In this document: piece after piece, positions 22,183 through 32,666 of the stretch
Layout: every line of letters begins with the position of its first letter
Numbering within the stretch: position 1 is the first letter of the stretch
Assembly: GCA_037447655.1 (NCBI GenBank)
Contig: JBBHKE010003403.1
Location: forward strand, 1-64,000
Origin: Zygnema cylindricum
Taxonomy: Eukaryota; Streptophyta; Zygnematophyceae; Zygnematales; Zygnemataceae
Reading direction: 5' to 3'
Length of the DNA: 64,000 nucleotides
Notes under the pieces: model-generated
The model's database searches: none
What the model saw: only the letters and a program-made list of their open reading frames with translations
Told to the model about the DNA's origin: nothing
Translations under genes and position numbers: made by a program

Positions 22183-23665
22183 GGTTATGGGCCCACCATC
22201 TAGGATGCCTATGTTTGATAGAACAGACTTCACTTATTGGGAGTTTACGATGGAGGGATTGCTTTTCGAAAAGCACTTATGGGGAATTGTTTTGGGACAA
22301 GTAAGGTGTCCGCCACCGAGCCTTGGAGGAGATTACTATAGAGAATCATCTGGGGCTGCCCAGAAAACGAACAGTTCAGGTGCAACAGAAGGTGAAGGGA
22401 AGATCATTACCGTGGAAGGGGAAATAGGGGAGAAGGATAAAGGGACACCTATGGTGAGGGGAGCTAGGCTCTCGCCTACGGTTCCACTTGTGGGGGTTAT
22501 AACTGAACCAAAAACTGAAGATAATGATAGAAAAATTTGGGAATATAAAAACACTATAGCAAAACATCTCATACTTAGATATGTGTCTAAGTCTATAGCT
22601 ATCACTCTTTTAAATCTAACCAAGTCGTCGGAAATTTGGGACACACTAATTCAGATTTATAAGAGTGAGACTATACAGAGGCAGCAGTTGGTAAAACAGG
22701 AAATAGAGGCCTATGTTTATAAAGGCGGTAGCATGATAGAGTTTTGCAATGATATTGCTGCATTATATGTTGAGCTTGCTAGTGCGGGATATGTAGAATC
22801 TGAGGAGAGAAAGATTAATACACTAATCATGAAGCTCCCATATGAGTACGAAGACATCATTTACCGTATGCAGGGAATGGATGTCTCCTCATGGACTTGG
22901 AGCATTACCATGGGGATAATTCTTGTGAGGGAAAGCACCTTGGAGCTTCGTAGGGGAAGTGAGAGGGTGACTGCATTTACAGCTGGTGGTGACTGGCGGA
23001 AGCGTGATGTGAGGAACGGCGGTGACGAGCGGAAGCGTGATGAGAGGAAGAAAGACAAAGGTAAAACTTATCGGAACTCTGGTGGAAAGAGAGGGAGAGG
23101 AAAAGAAAGGGGAGTTTTGAAACAAGGGGTTTGCTTCGCTTGTAGGAAACTGGGTCACTATATGGAGGAGTGTCCTCGTTTGGAAGAACTCAGAAGTTGG
23201 AGTGTGAATGAGGAGGAAGAAGGGGAAGAGGAGAAAGAGGATGAAAAAATCTTGGAGCTTCTTCACATCGGTAGAATGGAGAAGAGAGAAAAGTACACAG
23301 AAATTCCACGAAGGCAACAGTGTGCTTTTGGAGGTATAAGAGAAGTAAAGAGAGAGGAGGTACTTGAGGATGTCGAGGAGTGTAAAGTGTATGACTTAGA
23401 AATGAGAAAGTCAGAACTAGGATCCATAAGTGAAAACGGGAAAAATAAAATTAGTGAGGATAATATTATAGGTATTTTGGAATTAGAAAACTGGTCGGAA
23501 AGGGAGACTTCAACGGATTCCGAGGAAAGGGGAGAAGTGAAACTAGAAGGGGTTTTAAAAGATAGGGGAGAAGAGGAATATTTAATGAAAGGTTTAGGGG
23601 AGGAGAAATATTTATTGGGAATAAATTTAGAAAGTGAGTGGAAAGAAATCCATAGAAGAGAGTGA
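22163..23665 (+). CDS. Copia gag, array unit 1
   Basis: About 500 codons from the ATG at 22163, which lies inside the LTR 20 bp before its end; the frame then runs through the primer site. N-terminal MFDRTDFTYWEFTMEGLLFE and KHLWGIV are the copia gag opening; KIWEYKNTIAKHLILRY and EIWDTLIQIYKSETI follow (UBN2-like region). A CCHC zinc knuckle CFACRKLGHYMEECP lies near residues 325-340. The C-terminal third is acidic and low in complexity. Gag should form the particle and bind RNA. The frame ends early compared with the 34.2-kb element, where the reading continues as one 617-codon ORF. Differs from units 2 and 3 by Val for Met in RYVSKS. Confidence 0.85.
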   Translation: MEPIEFQVMGPPSRMPMFDRTDFTYWEFTMEGLLFEKHLWGIVLGQVRCPPPSLGGDYYRESSGAAQKTNSSGATEGEGKIITVEGEIGEKDKGTPMVRGARLSPTVPLVGVITEPKTEDNDRKIWEYKNTIAKHLILRYVSKSIAITLLNLTKSSEIWDTLIQIYKSETIQRQQLVKQEIEAYVYKGGSMIEFCNDIAALYVELASAGYVESEERKINTLIMKLPYEYEDIIYRMQGMDVSSWTWSITMGIILVRESTLELRRGSERVTAFTAGGDWRKRDVRNGGDERKRDERKKDKGKTYRNSGGKRGRGKERGVLKQGVCFACRKLGHYMEECPRLEELRSWSVNEEEEGEEEKEDEKILELLHIGRMEKREKYTEIPRRQQCAFGGIREVKREEVLEDVEECKVYDLEMRKSELGSISENGKNKISEDNIIGILELENWSERETSTDSEERGEVKLEGVLKDRGEEEYLMKGLGEEKYLLGINLESEWKEIHRRE

Positions 23666-24050
23666 GGAAAGTTCATGTTTTGGGGGTGATGGGTTTGACA
23701 TCACTAAAGGGAGTGATGACATTTATGAAGGTGTGCCTGTAAAAGGGTTAGCCTCAGGGTGTGTGTTGCAGATTGGAGATGGGGCTGGCTGTTTGGATTG
23801 CAAGAGGGAAACCGGTTTGTGTGTGGATGAAAAAGTGATGAGGTGGATAAAATCTTTGCTCGGATTTATGAAAAGTGGGATGTTAAATAAAATATGTGAT
23901 GCAATAATTATTTCAGTTCATCTAATGCACTGTGTTAAATACGAGAGTATTTTCTTAAAGTTTTATGAAAAGAAAAGGAAAAGAAATAAAAAGAGAAAAA
24001 GGGAAAGAGAGTGCGTGTTTATTTGTGTGAGGAAGTCGAAAGGAAAATAG
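23634..24050 (+). CDS. Detached C-terminal part of copia gag ORF, array unit 1
   Basis: A 138-codon frame overlapping the end of gag in another frame. GFDITKGSDDIYEGVPVKGL and IGDGAGCLDCKRETG match the C-terminal 150 residues of the 617-codon ORF at 35433-37286, so this is the tail split off by a deletion and frameshift. It ends in a Lys/Arg-rich run. Function unknown. Confidence 0.6.
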   Translation: MSGKKSIEESEESSCFGGDGFDITKGSDDIYEGVPVKGLASGCVLQIGDGAGCLDCKRETGLCVDEKVMRWIKSLLGFMKSGMLNKICDAIIISVHLMHCVKYESIFLKFYEKKRKRNKKRKRERECVFICVRKSKGK

Positions 24051-24068
24051 ACTAGAAAATAAGGGGAG

Positions 24069-25230
24069 TGTTGATATTTGAGTATTTTCTAGGTCTGTAT
24101 TATAATAGGAAAAATGTAGAGGCGGTCTACCTCTAACTCCCTTTACCAAGCCCCCACACTTGTTGTAGTCACTGAAGGCTGGGTAGGGTGATAGGGCCAT
24201 GGTGCCTAAAGCTTTGTAGCAGACAGTTAGCAGAAAATAGATGGGTTTAGTAAAAGTGTTGACGGACCCAGGAATTGATCCTGGTACCTGCCGTCCGTCA
24301 ATATAGCCGTTAGCTTTGTCCGTTTAGTCTAGGACTAGTGCTAGGACATATAGTGTTTGATAAATATATAAATAGGTACACGTAGACAAATTCATTTAAC
24401 GGCGCAAAAAGATCCTTAGTACATAGAAACAGTTTAGTGAAGTATGGTTTACGCGAAACTGATACCGCGCATTTGTTTCGACGGCGAAACAAATACCACG
24501 CACTTATTTTCGACGGGTAAGAATGGATACCAGATTTAATCGACGGTCGTGGTGCTAGCCGAGATTCCGGAATGGCCGCCTTGGCGTTTTCTGACGCCGC
24601 CACTCCGGATGACACGTGGAAATGCGCTGGAGGATTGCGGAATCTCCGGAGCGCAAGATAACAAGTTTGGGTGTGACATTTGTCACTCGAATGGTCTTGT
24701 CGTACAATTTCCGTGCAGAAAGTACTCCGGCGCCTGTACTTTTGTGTACGGTACAGTCCTGTGATTGGCGCCGTACTTCAGTAGAAGGGGTTTAGAGAGG
24801 GACTAGAACTTAGAATATTTCTGGTAGGTAGATGCCTCTCCCAGAGAGCACCTTGTATAAATGGCAAACTTTGGCCAGCCATAACTATCAATTCAGTTGA
24901 CCAAATTCAGTGATTCTTTTTGCTGCCGACTCAGGGGAGTCCAAGCTACACAAGGGTGTAGTCGGTCAGAGTTTTTGCCTGCCTGGGTGGCTGCATTTCT
25001 AAGGGAAATTCAAAGTGGGTGAATGTGTCCAAATCACATATTCTAACTTTGCATTCTGTGGTGGAACTGAGCACACAGAAAGTCTTATTTCACAGGGGTG
25101 AAGCTACCATGGGGTTCTAATTGTCAAGGGGTCAATCATTTGGGTTACATAAACTTGGAGTCGGCACTATCTAGATTAGCTTCCTTTGGACCTGCGAATT
25201 CTGTGTGGCAATGGAGCCCATAGAATTTCA
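24069..25230 (+). repeat. Copia array LTR 2 (shared)
   Basis: 1,162 bp. One base shorter than LTR 1 (CCATGGTGCC for CCATGGCTGCC). It acts as 3' LTR of unit 1 and 5' LTR of unit 2, with no target duplication at either junction. Confidence 0.92.
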
Positions 25231-26713
25231 GGTTATGGGCCCACCATCTAGGATGCCTATGTTTGATAGAACAGACTTCACTTATTGGGAGTTTACGATG
25301 GAGGGATTGCTTTTCGAAAAGCACTTATGGGGAATTGTTTTGGGACAAGTAAGGTGTCCGCCACCGAGCCTTGGAGGAGATTACTATAGAGAATCATCTG
25401 GGGCTGCCCAGAAAACGAACAGTTCAGGTGCAACAGAAGGTGAAGGGAAGATCATTACCGTGGAAGGGGAAATAGGGGAGAAGGATAAAGGGACACCTAT
25501 GGTGAGGGGAGCTAGGCTCTCGCCTACGGTTCCACTTGTGGGGGTTATAACTGAACCAAAAACTGAAGATAATGATAGAAAAATTTGGGAATATAAAAAC
25601 ACTATAGCAAAACATCTCATACTTAGATATATGTCTAAGTCTATAGCTATCACTCTTTTAAATCTAACCAAGTCGTCGGAAATTTGGGACACACTAATTC
25701 AGATTTATAAGAGTGAGACTATACAGAGGCAGCAGTTGGTAAAACAGGAAATAGAGGCCTATGTTTATAAAGGCGGTAGCATGATAGAGTTTTGCAATGA
25801 TATTGCTGCATTATATGTTGAGCTTGCTAGTGCGGGATATGTAGAATCTGAGGAGAGAAAGATTAATACACTAATCATGAAGCTCCCATATGAGTACGAA
25901 GACATCATTTACCGTATGCAGGGAATGGATGTCTCCTCATGGACTTGGAGCATTACCATGGGGATAATTCTTGTGAGGGAAAGCACCTTGGAGCTTCGTA
26001 GGGGAAGTGAGAGGGTGACTGCATTTACAGCTGGTGGTGACTGGCGGAAGCGTGATGTGAGGAACGGCGGTGACGAGCGGAAGCGTGATGAGAGGAAGAA
26101 AGACAAAGGTAAAACTTATCGGAACTCTGGTGGAAAGAGAGGGAGAGGAAAAGAAAGGGGAGTTTTGAAACAAGGGGTTTGCTTCGCTTGTAGGAAACTG
26201 GGTCACTATATGGAGGAGTGTCCTCGTTTGGAAGAACTCAGAAGTTGGAGTGTGAATGAGGAGGAAGAAGGGGAAGAGGAGAAAGAGGATGAAAAAATCT
26301 TGGAGCTTCTTCACATCGGTAGAATGGAGAAGAGAGAAAAGTACACAGAAATTCCACGAAGGCAACAGTGTGCTTTTGGAGGTATAAGAGAAGTAAAGAG
26401 AGAGGAGGTACTTGAGGATGTCGAGGAGTGTAAAGTGTATGACTTAGAAATGAGAAAGTCAGAACTAGGATCCATAAGTGAAAACGGGAAAAATAAAATT
26501 AGTGAGGATAATATTATAGGTATTTTGGAATTAGAAAACTGGTCGGAAAGGGAGACTTCAACGGATTCCGAGGAAAGGGGAGAAGTGAAACTAGAAGGGG
26601 TTTTAAAAGATAGGGGAGAAGAGGAATATTTAATGAAAGGTTTAGGGGAGGAGAAATATTTATTGGGAATAAATTTAGAAAGTGAGTGGAAAGAAATCCA
26701 TAGAAGAGAGTGA
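25211..26713 (+). CDS. Copia gag, array unit 2
   Basis: Same architecture as unit 1: start codon inside the LTR, UBN2-type gag core, CCHC knuckle CFACRKLGHYMEECP. It has Met in RYMSKS, the variant shared with unit 3. No pol follows. Confidence 0.85.
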   Translation: MEPIEFQVMGPPSRMPMFDRTDFTYWEFTMEGLLFEKHLWGIVLGQVRCPPPSLGGDYYRESSGAAQKTNSSGATEGEGKIITVEGEIGEKDKGTPMVRGARLSPTVPLVGVITEPKTEDNDRKIWEYKNTIAKHLILRYMSKSIAITLLNLTKSSEIWDTLIQIYKSETIQRQQLVKQEIEAYVYKGGSMIEFCNDIAALYVELASAGYVESEERKINTLIMKLPYEYEDIIYRMQGMDVSSWTWSITMGIILVRESTLELRRGSERVTAFTAGGDWRKRDVRNGGDERKRDERKKDKGKTYRNSGGKRGRGKERGVLKQGVCFACRKLGHYMEECPRLEELRSWSVNEEEEGEEEKEDEKILELLHIGRMEKREKYTEIPRRQQCAFGGIREVKREEVLEDVEECKVYDLEMRKSELGSISENGKNKISEDNIIGILELENWSERETSTDSEERGEVKLEGVLKDRGEEEYLMKGLGEEKYLLGINLESEWKEIHRRE

Positions 26714-27098
26714 GGAAAGTTCATGTTTTGGGGGTGATGGGTTTGACATCACTAAAGGGAGTGATGACATTTATGAAGGTGTGCCTGTAAAAGGGTTAGC
26801 CTCAGGGTGTGTGTTGCAGATTGGAGATGGGGCTGGCTGTTTGGATTGCAAGAGGGAAACCGGTTTGTGTGTGGATGAAAAAGTGATGAGGTGGATAAAA
26901 TCTTTGCTCAGATTTATGAAAAGTGGGATGTTAAAAAAAATATGTGATGCAATAATTATTTCAGTTCATCTAATGCACTGTGTTAAATACGAGAGTATTT
27001 TCTTAAAGTTTTATAAAAAGAAAAGGAAAAGAAATAAAAAGAGAAAAAGGGAAAGAGAGTGCGTGTTTATTTGTGTGAGGGAGTCGAAAGGAAAATAG
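26682..27098 (+). CDS. Detached C-terminal part of copia gag ORF, array unit 2
   Basis: 138 codons; carries the LRFMKSGMLKK and FYKKKRKRN variants, identical to unit 3 and different from unit 1 (LGFMKSGMLNK). Confidence 0.6.
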   Translation: MSGKKSIEESEESSCFGGDGFDITKGSDDIYEGVPVKGLASGCVLQIGDGAGCLDCKRETGLCVDEKVMRWIKSLLRFMKSGMLKKICDAIIISVHLMHCVKYESIFLKFYKKKRKRNKKRKRERECVFICVRESKGK

Positions 27099-27116
27099 AC
27101 TAGAAAATAAGGGGAG

Positions 27117-28279
27117 TGTTGATATTTGAGTATTTTCTAGGTCTGTATTATAATAGGAAAAATGTAGAGGCGGTCTACCTCTAACTCCCTTTACCAAGCC
27201 CCCACACTTGTTGTAGTCATTGAAGGCTGGGTAGGGTGATAGGGCCATGGCTGCCTAAAGCTTTGTAGCAGACAGTTAGCAGAAAATAGATGGGTTTAGT
27301 AAAAGTGTTGACGGACCCAGGAATTGATCCTGGTACCTGCCGTCCGTCAATATAGCCGTTAGCTTTGTCCGTTTAGTCTAGGACTAGTGCTAGGACATAT
27401 AGTGTTTGATAAATATATAAATAGGTACACGTAGACAAATTCATTTAACGGCGCAAAAAGATCCTTAGTACATAGAAACAGTTTAGTGAAGTATGGTTTA
27501 CGCGAAACTGATACCGCGCATTTGTTTCGACGGCGAAACAAATACCACGCACTTATTTTCGACGGGTAAGAATGGATACCAGATTTAATCGACGGTCGTG
27601 GTGCTAGCCGAGATTCCGGAATGGCCGCCTTGGCGTTTTCTGACGCCGCCACTCCGGATGACACGTGGAAATGCGCTGGAGGATTGCGGAATCTCCGGAG
27701 CGCAAGATAACAAGTTTGGGTGTGACATTTGTCACTCGAATGGTCTTGTCGTACAATTTCCGTGCAGAAAGTACTCCGGCGCCTGTACTTTTGTGTACGG
27801 TACAGTCCTGTGATTGGCGCCGTACTTCAGTAGAAGGGGTTTAGAGAGGGACTAGAACTTAGAATATTTCTGGTAGGTAGATGCCTCTCCCAGAGAGCAC
27901 CTTGTATAAATGGCAAACTTTGGCCAGCCATAACTATCAATTCAGTTGACCAAATTCAGTGATTCTTTTTGCTGCCGACTCAGGGGAGTCCAAGCTACAC
28001 AAGGGTGTAGTCGGTCAGAGTTTTTGCCTGCCTGGGTGGCTGCATTTCTAAGGGAAATTCAAAGTGGGTGAATGTGTCCAAATCACATATTCTAACTTTG
28101 CATTCTGTGGTGGAACTGAGCACACAGAAAGTCTTATTTCACAGGGGTGAAGCTACCATGGGGTTCTAATTGTCAAGGGGTCAATCATTTGGGTTACATA
28201 AACTTGGAGTCGGCACTATCTAGATTAGCTTCCTTTGGACCTGCGAATTCTGTGTGGCAATGGAGCCCATAGAATTTCA
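27117..28279 (+). repeat. Copia array LTR 3 (shared)
   Basis: 1,163 bp. Joins units 2 and 3 directly, preceded by the purine tract and followed by the GGTTATGGGCCC primer site. Confidence 0.92.
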
Positions 28280-29762
28280 GGTTATGGGCCCACCATCTAG
28301 GATGCCTATGTTTGATAGAACAGACTTCACTTATTGGGAGTTTACGATGGAGGGATTGCTTTTCGAAAAGCACTTATGGGGAATTGTTTTGGGACAAGTA
28401 AGGTGTCCGCCACCGAGCCTTGGAGGAGATTACTATAGAGAATCATCTGGGGCTGCCCAGAAAACGAACAGTTCAGGTGCAACAGAAGGTGAAGGGAAGA
28501 TCATTACCGTGGAAGGGGAAATAGGGGAGAAGGATAAAGGGACACCTATGGTGAGGGGAGCTAGGCTCTCGCCTACGGTTCCACTTGTGGGGGTTATAAC
28601 TGAACCAAAAACTGAAGATAATGATAGAAAAATTTGGGAATATAAAAACACTATAGCAAAACATCTCATACTTAGATATATGTCTAAGTCTATAGCTATC
28701 ACTCTTTTAAATCTAACCAAGTCGTCGGAAATTTGGGACACACTAATTCAGATTTATAAGAGTGAGACTATACAGAGGCAGCAGTTGGTAAAACAGGAAA
28801 TAGAGGCCTATGTTTATAAAGGCGGTAGCATGATAGAGTTTTGCAATGATATTGCTGCATTATATGTTGAGCTTGCTAGTGCGGGATATGTAGAATCTGA
28901 GGAGAGAAAGATTAATACACTAATCATGAAGCTCCCATATGAGTACGAAGACATCATTTACCGTATGCAGGGAATGGATGTCTCCTCATGGACTTGGAGC
29001 ATTACCATGGGGATAATTCTTGTGAGGGAAAGCACCTTGGAGCTTCGTAGGGGAAGTGAGAGGGTGACTGCATTTACAGCTGGTGGTGACTGGCGGAAGC
29101 GTGATGTGAGGAACGGCGGTGACGAGCGGAAGCGTGATGAGAGGAAGAAAGACAAAGGTAAAACTTATCGGAACTCTGGTGGAAAGAGAGGGAGAGGAAA
29201 AGAAAGGGGAGTTTTGAAACAAGGGGTTTGCTTCGCTTGTAGGAAACTGGGTCACTATATGGAGGAGTGTCCTCGTTTGGAAGAACTCAGAAGTTGGAGT
29301 GTGAATGAGGAGGAAGAAGGGGAAGAGGAGAAAGAGGATGAAAAAATCTTGGAGCTTCTTCACATCGGTAGAATGGAGAAGAGAGAAAAGTACACAGAAA
29401 TTCCACGAAGGCAACAGTGTGCTTTTGGAGGTATAAGAGAAGTAAAGAGAGAGGAGGTACTTGAGGATGTCGAGGAGTGTAAAGTGTATGACTTAGAAAT
29501 GAGAAAGTCAGAACTAGGATCCATAAGTGAAAACGGGAAAAATAAAATTAGTGAGGATAATATTATAGGTATTTTGGAATTAGAAAACTGGTCGGAAAGG
29601 GAGACTTCAACGGATTCCGAGGAAAGGGGAGAAGTGAAACTAGAAGGGGTTTTAAAAGATAGGGGAGAAGAGGAATATTTAATGAAAGGTTTAGGGGAGG
29701 AGAAATATTTATTGGGAATAAATTTAGAAAGTGAGTGGAAAGAAATCCATAGAAGAGAGTGA
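28260..29762 (+). CDS. Copia gag, array unit 3
   Basis: Translation identical to unit 2 throughout, which points to duplication of a whole unit within the array instead of independent insertion. Confidence 0.85.
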   Translation: MEPIEFQVMGPPSRMPMFDRTDFTYWEFTMEGLLFEKHLWGIVLGQVRCPPPSLGGDYYRESSGAAQKTNSSGATEGEGKIITVEGEIGEKDKGTPMVRGARLSPTVPLVGVITEPKTEDNDRKIWEYKNTIAKHLILRYMSKSIAITLLNLTKSSEIWDTLIQIYKSETIQRQQLVKQEIEAYVYKGGSMIEFCNDIAALYVELASAGYVESEERKINTLIMKLPYEYEDIIYRMQGMDVSSWTWSITMGIILVRESTLELRRGSERVTAFTAGGDWRKRDVRNGGDERKRDERKKDKGKTYRNSGGKRGRGKERGVLKQGVCFACRKLGHYMEECPRLEELRSWSVNEEEEGEEEKEDEKILELLHIGRMEKREKYTEIPRRQQCAFGGIREVKREEVLEDVEECKVYDLEMRKSELGSISENGKNKISEDNIIGILELENWSERETSTDSEERGEVKLEGVLKDRGEEEYLMKGLGEEKYLLGINLESEWKEIHRRE

Positions 29763-30147
29763 GGAAAGTTCATGTTTTGGGGGTGATGGGTTTGACATCA
29801 CTAAAGGGAGTGATGACATTTATGAAGGTGTGCCTGTAAAAGGGTTAGCCTCAGGGTGTGTGTTGCAGATTGGAGATGGGGCTGGCTGTTTGGATTGCAA
29901 GAGGGAAACCGGTTTGTGTGTGGATGAAAAAGTGATGAGGTGGATAAAATCTTTGCTCAGATTTATGAAAAGTGGGATGTTAAAAAAAATATGTGATGCA
30001 ATAATTATTTCAGTTCATCTAATGCACTGTGTTAAATACGAGAGTATTTTCTTAAAGTTTTATAAAAAGAAAAGGAAAAGAAATAAAAAGAGAAAAAGGG
30101 AAAGAGAGTGCGTGTTTATTTGTGTGAGGGAGTCGAAAGGAAAATAG
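29731..30147 (+). CDS. Detached C-terminal part of copia gag ORF, array unit 3
   Basis: 138 codons, identical in translation to the unit 2 copy. Confidence 0.6.
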   Translation: MSGKKSIEESEESSCFGGDGFDITKGSDDIYEGVPVKGLASGCVLQIGDGAGCLDCKRETGLCVDEKVMRWIKSLLRFMKSGMLKKICDAIIISVHLMHCVKYESIFLKFYKKKRKRNKKRKRERECVFICVRESKGK

Positions 30148-30165
30148 ACTAGAAAATAAGGGGAG

Positions 30166-31329
30166 TGTTGATATTTGAGTATTTTCTAGGTCTGTATTAT
30201 AATAGGAAAAATGTAGAGGCGGTCTACCTCTAACTCCCTTTACCAAGCCCCCACACTTGTTGTAGTCATTGAAGGCTGGGTAGGGTGATAGGGCCATGGC
30301 TGCCTAAAGCTTTGTAGCAGACAGTTAGCAGAAAATAGATGGGTTTAGTAAAAGTGTTGACGGACCCAGGAATTGATCCTGGTACCTGCCGTCCGTCAAT
30401 ATAGCCGTTAGCTTTGTCCGTTTAGTCTAGGACTAGTGCTAGGACATATAGTGTTTGATAAATATATAAATAGGTACACGTAGACAAATTCATTTAACGG
30501 CGCAAAAAGATCCTTAGTACATAGAAACAGTTTAGTGAAGTATGGTTTACGCGAAACTGATACCGCGCATTTGTTTCGACGGCGAAACAAATACCACGCA
30601 CTTATTTTCGACGGGTAAGAATGGATACCAGATTTAATCGACGGTCGTGGTGCTAGCCGAGATTCCGGAATGGCCGCCTTGGCGTTTTCTGACGCCGCCA
30701 CTCCGGATGACACGTGGAAATGCGCTGGAGGATTGCGGAATCTCCGGAGCGCAAGATAACAAGTTTGGGTGTGACATTTGTCACTCGAATGGTCTTGTCG
30801 TACAATTTCCGTGCAGAAAGTACTCCGGCGCCTGTACTTTTGTGTACGGTACAGTCCTGTGATTGGCGCCGTACTTCAGTAGAAGGGGTTTAGAGAGGGA
30901 CTAGAACTTAGAATATTTCTGGTAGGTAGATGCCTCTCCCAGAGAGCACCTTGTATAAATGGCAAACTTTGGCCAGCCATAACTATCAATTCAGTTGACC
31001 AAATTCAGTGATTCTTTTTGCTGCCGACTCAGGGGAGTCCAAGCTACACAGGGGTGTAGTCGGTCAGAGTTTTTGCCTGCCTGGGTGGCTGCATTTCTAA
31101 GGGAAAGTCAAAGTGGGTGAATGTGTCCAAATCACATATTCTAACTTTGCATTCTGTGGTGGAACTGAGCACACAGAAAGTCTTATTTCACAGGGGTGAA
31201 GCTACCATGGGGTTCTAATTGTCAAGGGGTCAATCATTTGGGTTTATATAAACTTGGAGTCGGCACTATCTAGATTAGCTTCCTTTGGACCTGCGAATTC
31301 TGTGTGGCAATGGAGCCCATAGAATTTCA
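30166..31329 (+). repeat. Copia array LTR 4 (terminal)
   Basis: 1,164 bp. Private differences near its 3' end (CACAGGGGTGTAG, GGGAAAGTCAAAG, GGGTTTATATAAAC) set it apart from LTRs 1-3. It ends in CA at 31329 and is followed by the target duplication TTTAG and then the chromovirus RT. Confidence 0.92.
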
Positions 31330-31334
31330 TTTAG

Positions 31335-31925
31335 CGCTCGGTAGTCCACACACATACGTAAACCTCCATCTTTCTTTTTCACGAAGTGGACGGGAACTCT
31401 ATATGATGACTTGCTCGGTTCGATTGCTCTGGCTTCAACTAACTCTGTGAGTTGCTTTTTGAGTTCGTCTAATTCGGTGTAGCTCATCTTATACATCAGA
31501 TTAGCCGGGGGTGTAGGTTCGAGAACAAGCTCAAATTTGTGGTCTACGTCGCGCTTTGGAGGTAATTCTTCTGGAAGCTTTGGAGGGAAGATATCCACAT
31601 ACTCCTCGAGAAGCTTTGTTACGACTTCCGGGGCCTCTACGGAAGGCTTTTCTGTGTCACCACCACTTTTTGATTCGAAGCCGAGATCTTTCTTACTCCA
31701 TTCCTTCGAAATCCCCTCCTTCGTTTCCTCCACGAGTTGGACGACCACCATACCAATTGTCTCCCCCTTTTGGAGTGTCCTCTTTAACTGTAAGGTTGAA
31801 ACCAGACTTCCCTCTTCCAATCCCTTACCAACCGCTCCCACATATACCTCAAACACTTTTTCGCCTTTTCTTACTCTCATGCTACCGTTCTCTAATCGAT
31901 CGTCGGGTTCCACTTCCGCAGCCAC
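31335..31925 (-). pseudogene. Chromovirus protease-RT linker and RT 5' half (split)
   Basis: PSVEAPEVVTKLLEEYVDIF and KLPEELPPKRDVDHKFEL lead into YTELDELKKQLTELVEARAI, SYRVPVHFVKKKDGGLRMC and VDYRALN, the entry of a gypsy reverse transcriptase. The reading stops at the copia array insertion point. Confidence 0.92.
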
Positions 31926-32114
31926 GGCTTCCCCAGGATTACATCATGGTCCCCAAGGGGTAATACATGGAGCGTGTCATACCATTTGGAGTTTTCTCAT
32001 TCGGTCACGTAACGTTAGAGTGCGATGAGCAATCGAGAGGGAACTCCCGTCGGTCAATTGAACCGTCTGATTATCCTGAATAGCAATGAGAGGAAGTTTC
32101 AACCTTTTCACCGT

Positions 32115-32666
32115 CTACTTGTTGATAAAATTCCCCGATGCGTCCGAATCCACCATGAAGCTAGCTGCGCTAATACCGATCCGACCTTGAAAAACAAAAG
32201 GATCACCTCTTTCACCAGCTAACCTCATGACAATGAGCTTGCCCTTCTTAGGAACTTTCCTTTCTGGACAATCTCTGGCCATATGGTCCAAGGTACCGCA
32301 TTGGAAACACAATCCATTTTGCCTTCTCCGTTTGAGTTCCACAGGGGGACTGGTCATTGGTCTTCGCTTTGGGGATCTTCTTCTTCTTCCTCAGTACATT
32401 GACCACATCCTTTTCCCCATCAATTGCCCGGAGCTCCATGGGAGTCGGACCATCATCTCGTCGCCCTCCACCGCCGCTGTTCGATCCAAAATGATAAGAT
32501 CTATGGAGGGTGAAGTCCACTGAATCGTTCTGTTCCGCAAACTGAATAGTTGTCGAGAGGCTAGGAGTCGTTCTTTCCCGTGCGAGCTATTGTTCCACGT
32601 CCCTCCGGATGGATGTTTTGAGCCACTTTACATAACGATCCACGGCTTCGTCCTTCGTGTAGAAAT
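32115..32666 (-). pseudogene. Chromovirus gag C-terminus, zinc knuckle and protease start
   Basis: High to low: YTKDEAVDRYVKWLKTSIRR (gag), RSYHFGSNSGGGGRRDDG, a CCHC knuckle CFQCGTLDHMARDCPERK at about 32275-32330, then FMVDSDASGNFI near 32120-32160, which corresponds to the DSGA active-site strand of the protease. Two frames are used, so at least one frameshift is present. Confidence 0.82.

Larger units (their letters stand above)
21015..31334 (+). mobile_element. Tandem array of gag-only copia elements (4 LTRs, 3 internal regions)
   Basis: LTRs lie at 21020-22182, 24069-25230, 27117-28279 and 30166-31329. The three internal regions are 1,886 bp each (22183-24068, 25231-27116, 28280-30165). 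The whole array has one pair of 5-bp target duplications, TTTAG at 21015-21019 and 31330-31334. Each internal region begins with GGTTATGGGCCC, a primer site like that of Drosophila copia (half of initiator tRNA-Met), and ends in a purine tract AAAATAAGGGGAG. No protease, integrase, RT or RNase H is present. Internal regions 2 and 3 appear identical and share differences from region 1. Confidence 0.93.

Noticed and set aside
22889-23676. Minus-strand Ser/Pro/Phe-rich open frames, repeated at 25.9, 29.0 and 36.2-37.0 kb
   Set aside because: They are shadows of the purine-rich acidic gag ORF; they repeat only because the element does.
31537-32028. 163-codon plus-strand ORF
   Set aside because: Antisense shadow of the chromovirus protease-RT linker, which has clear motifs on the minus strand.
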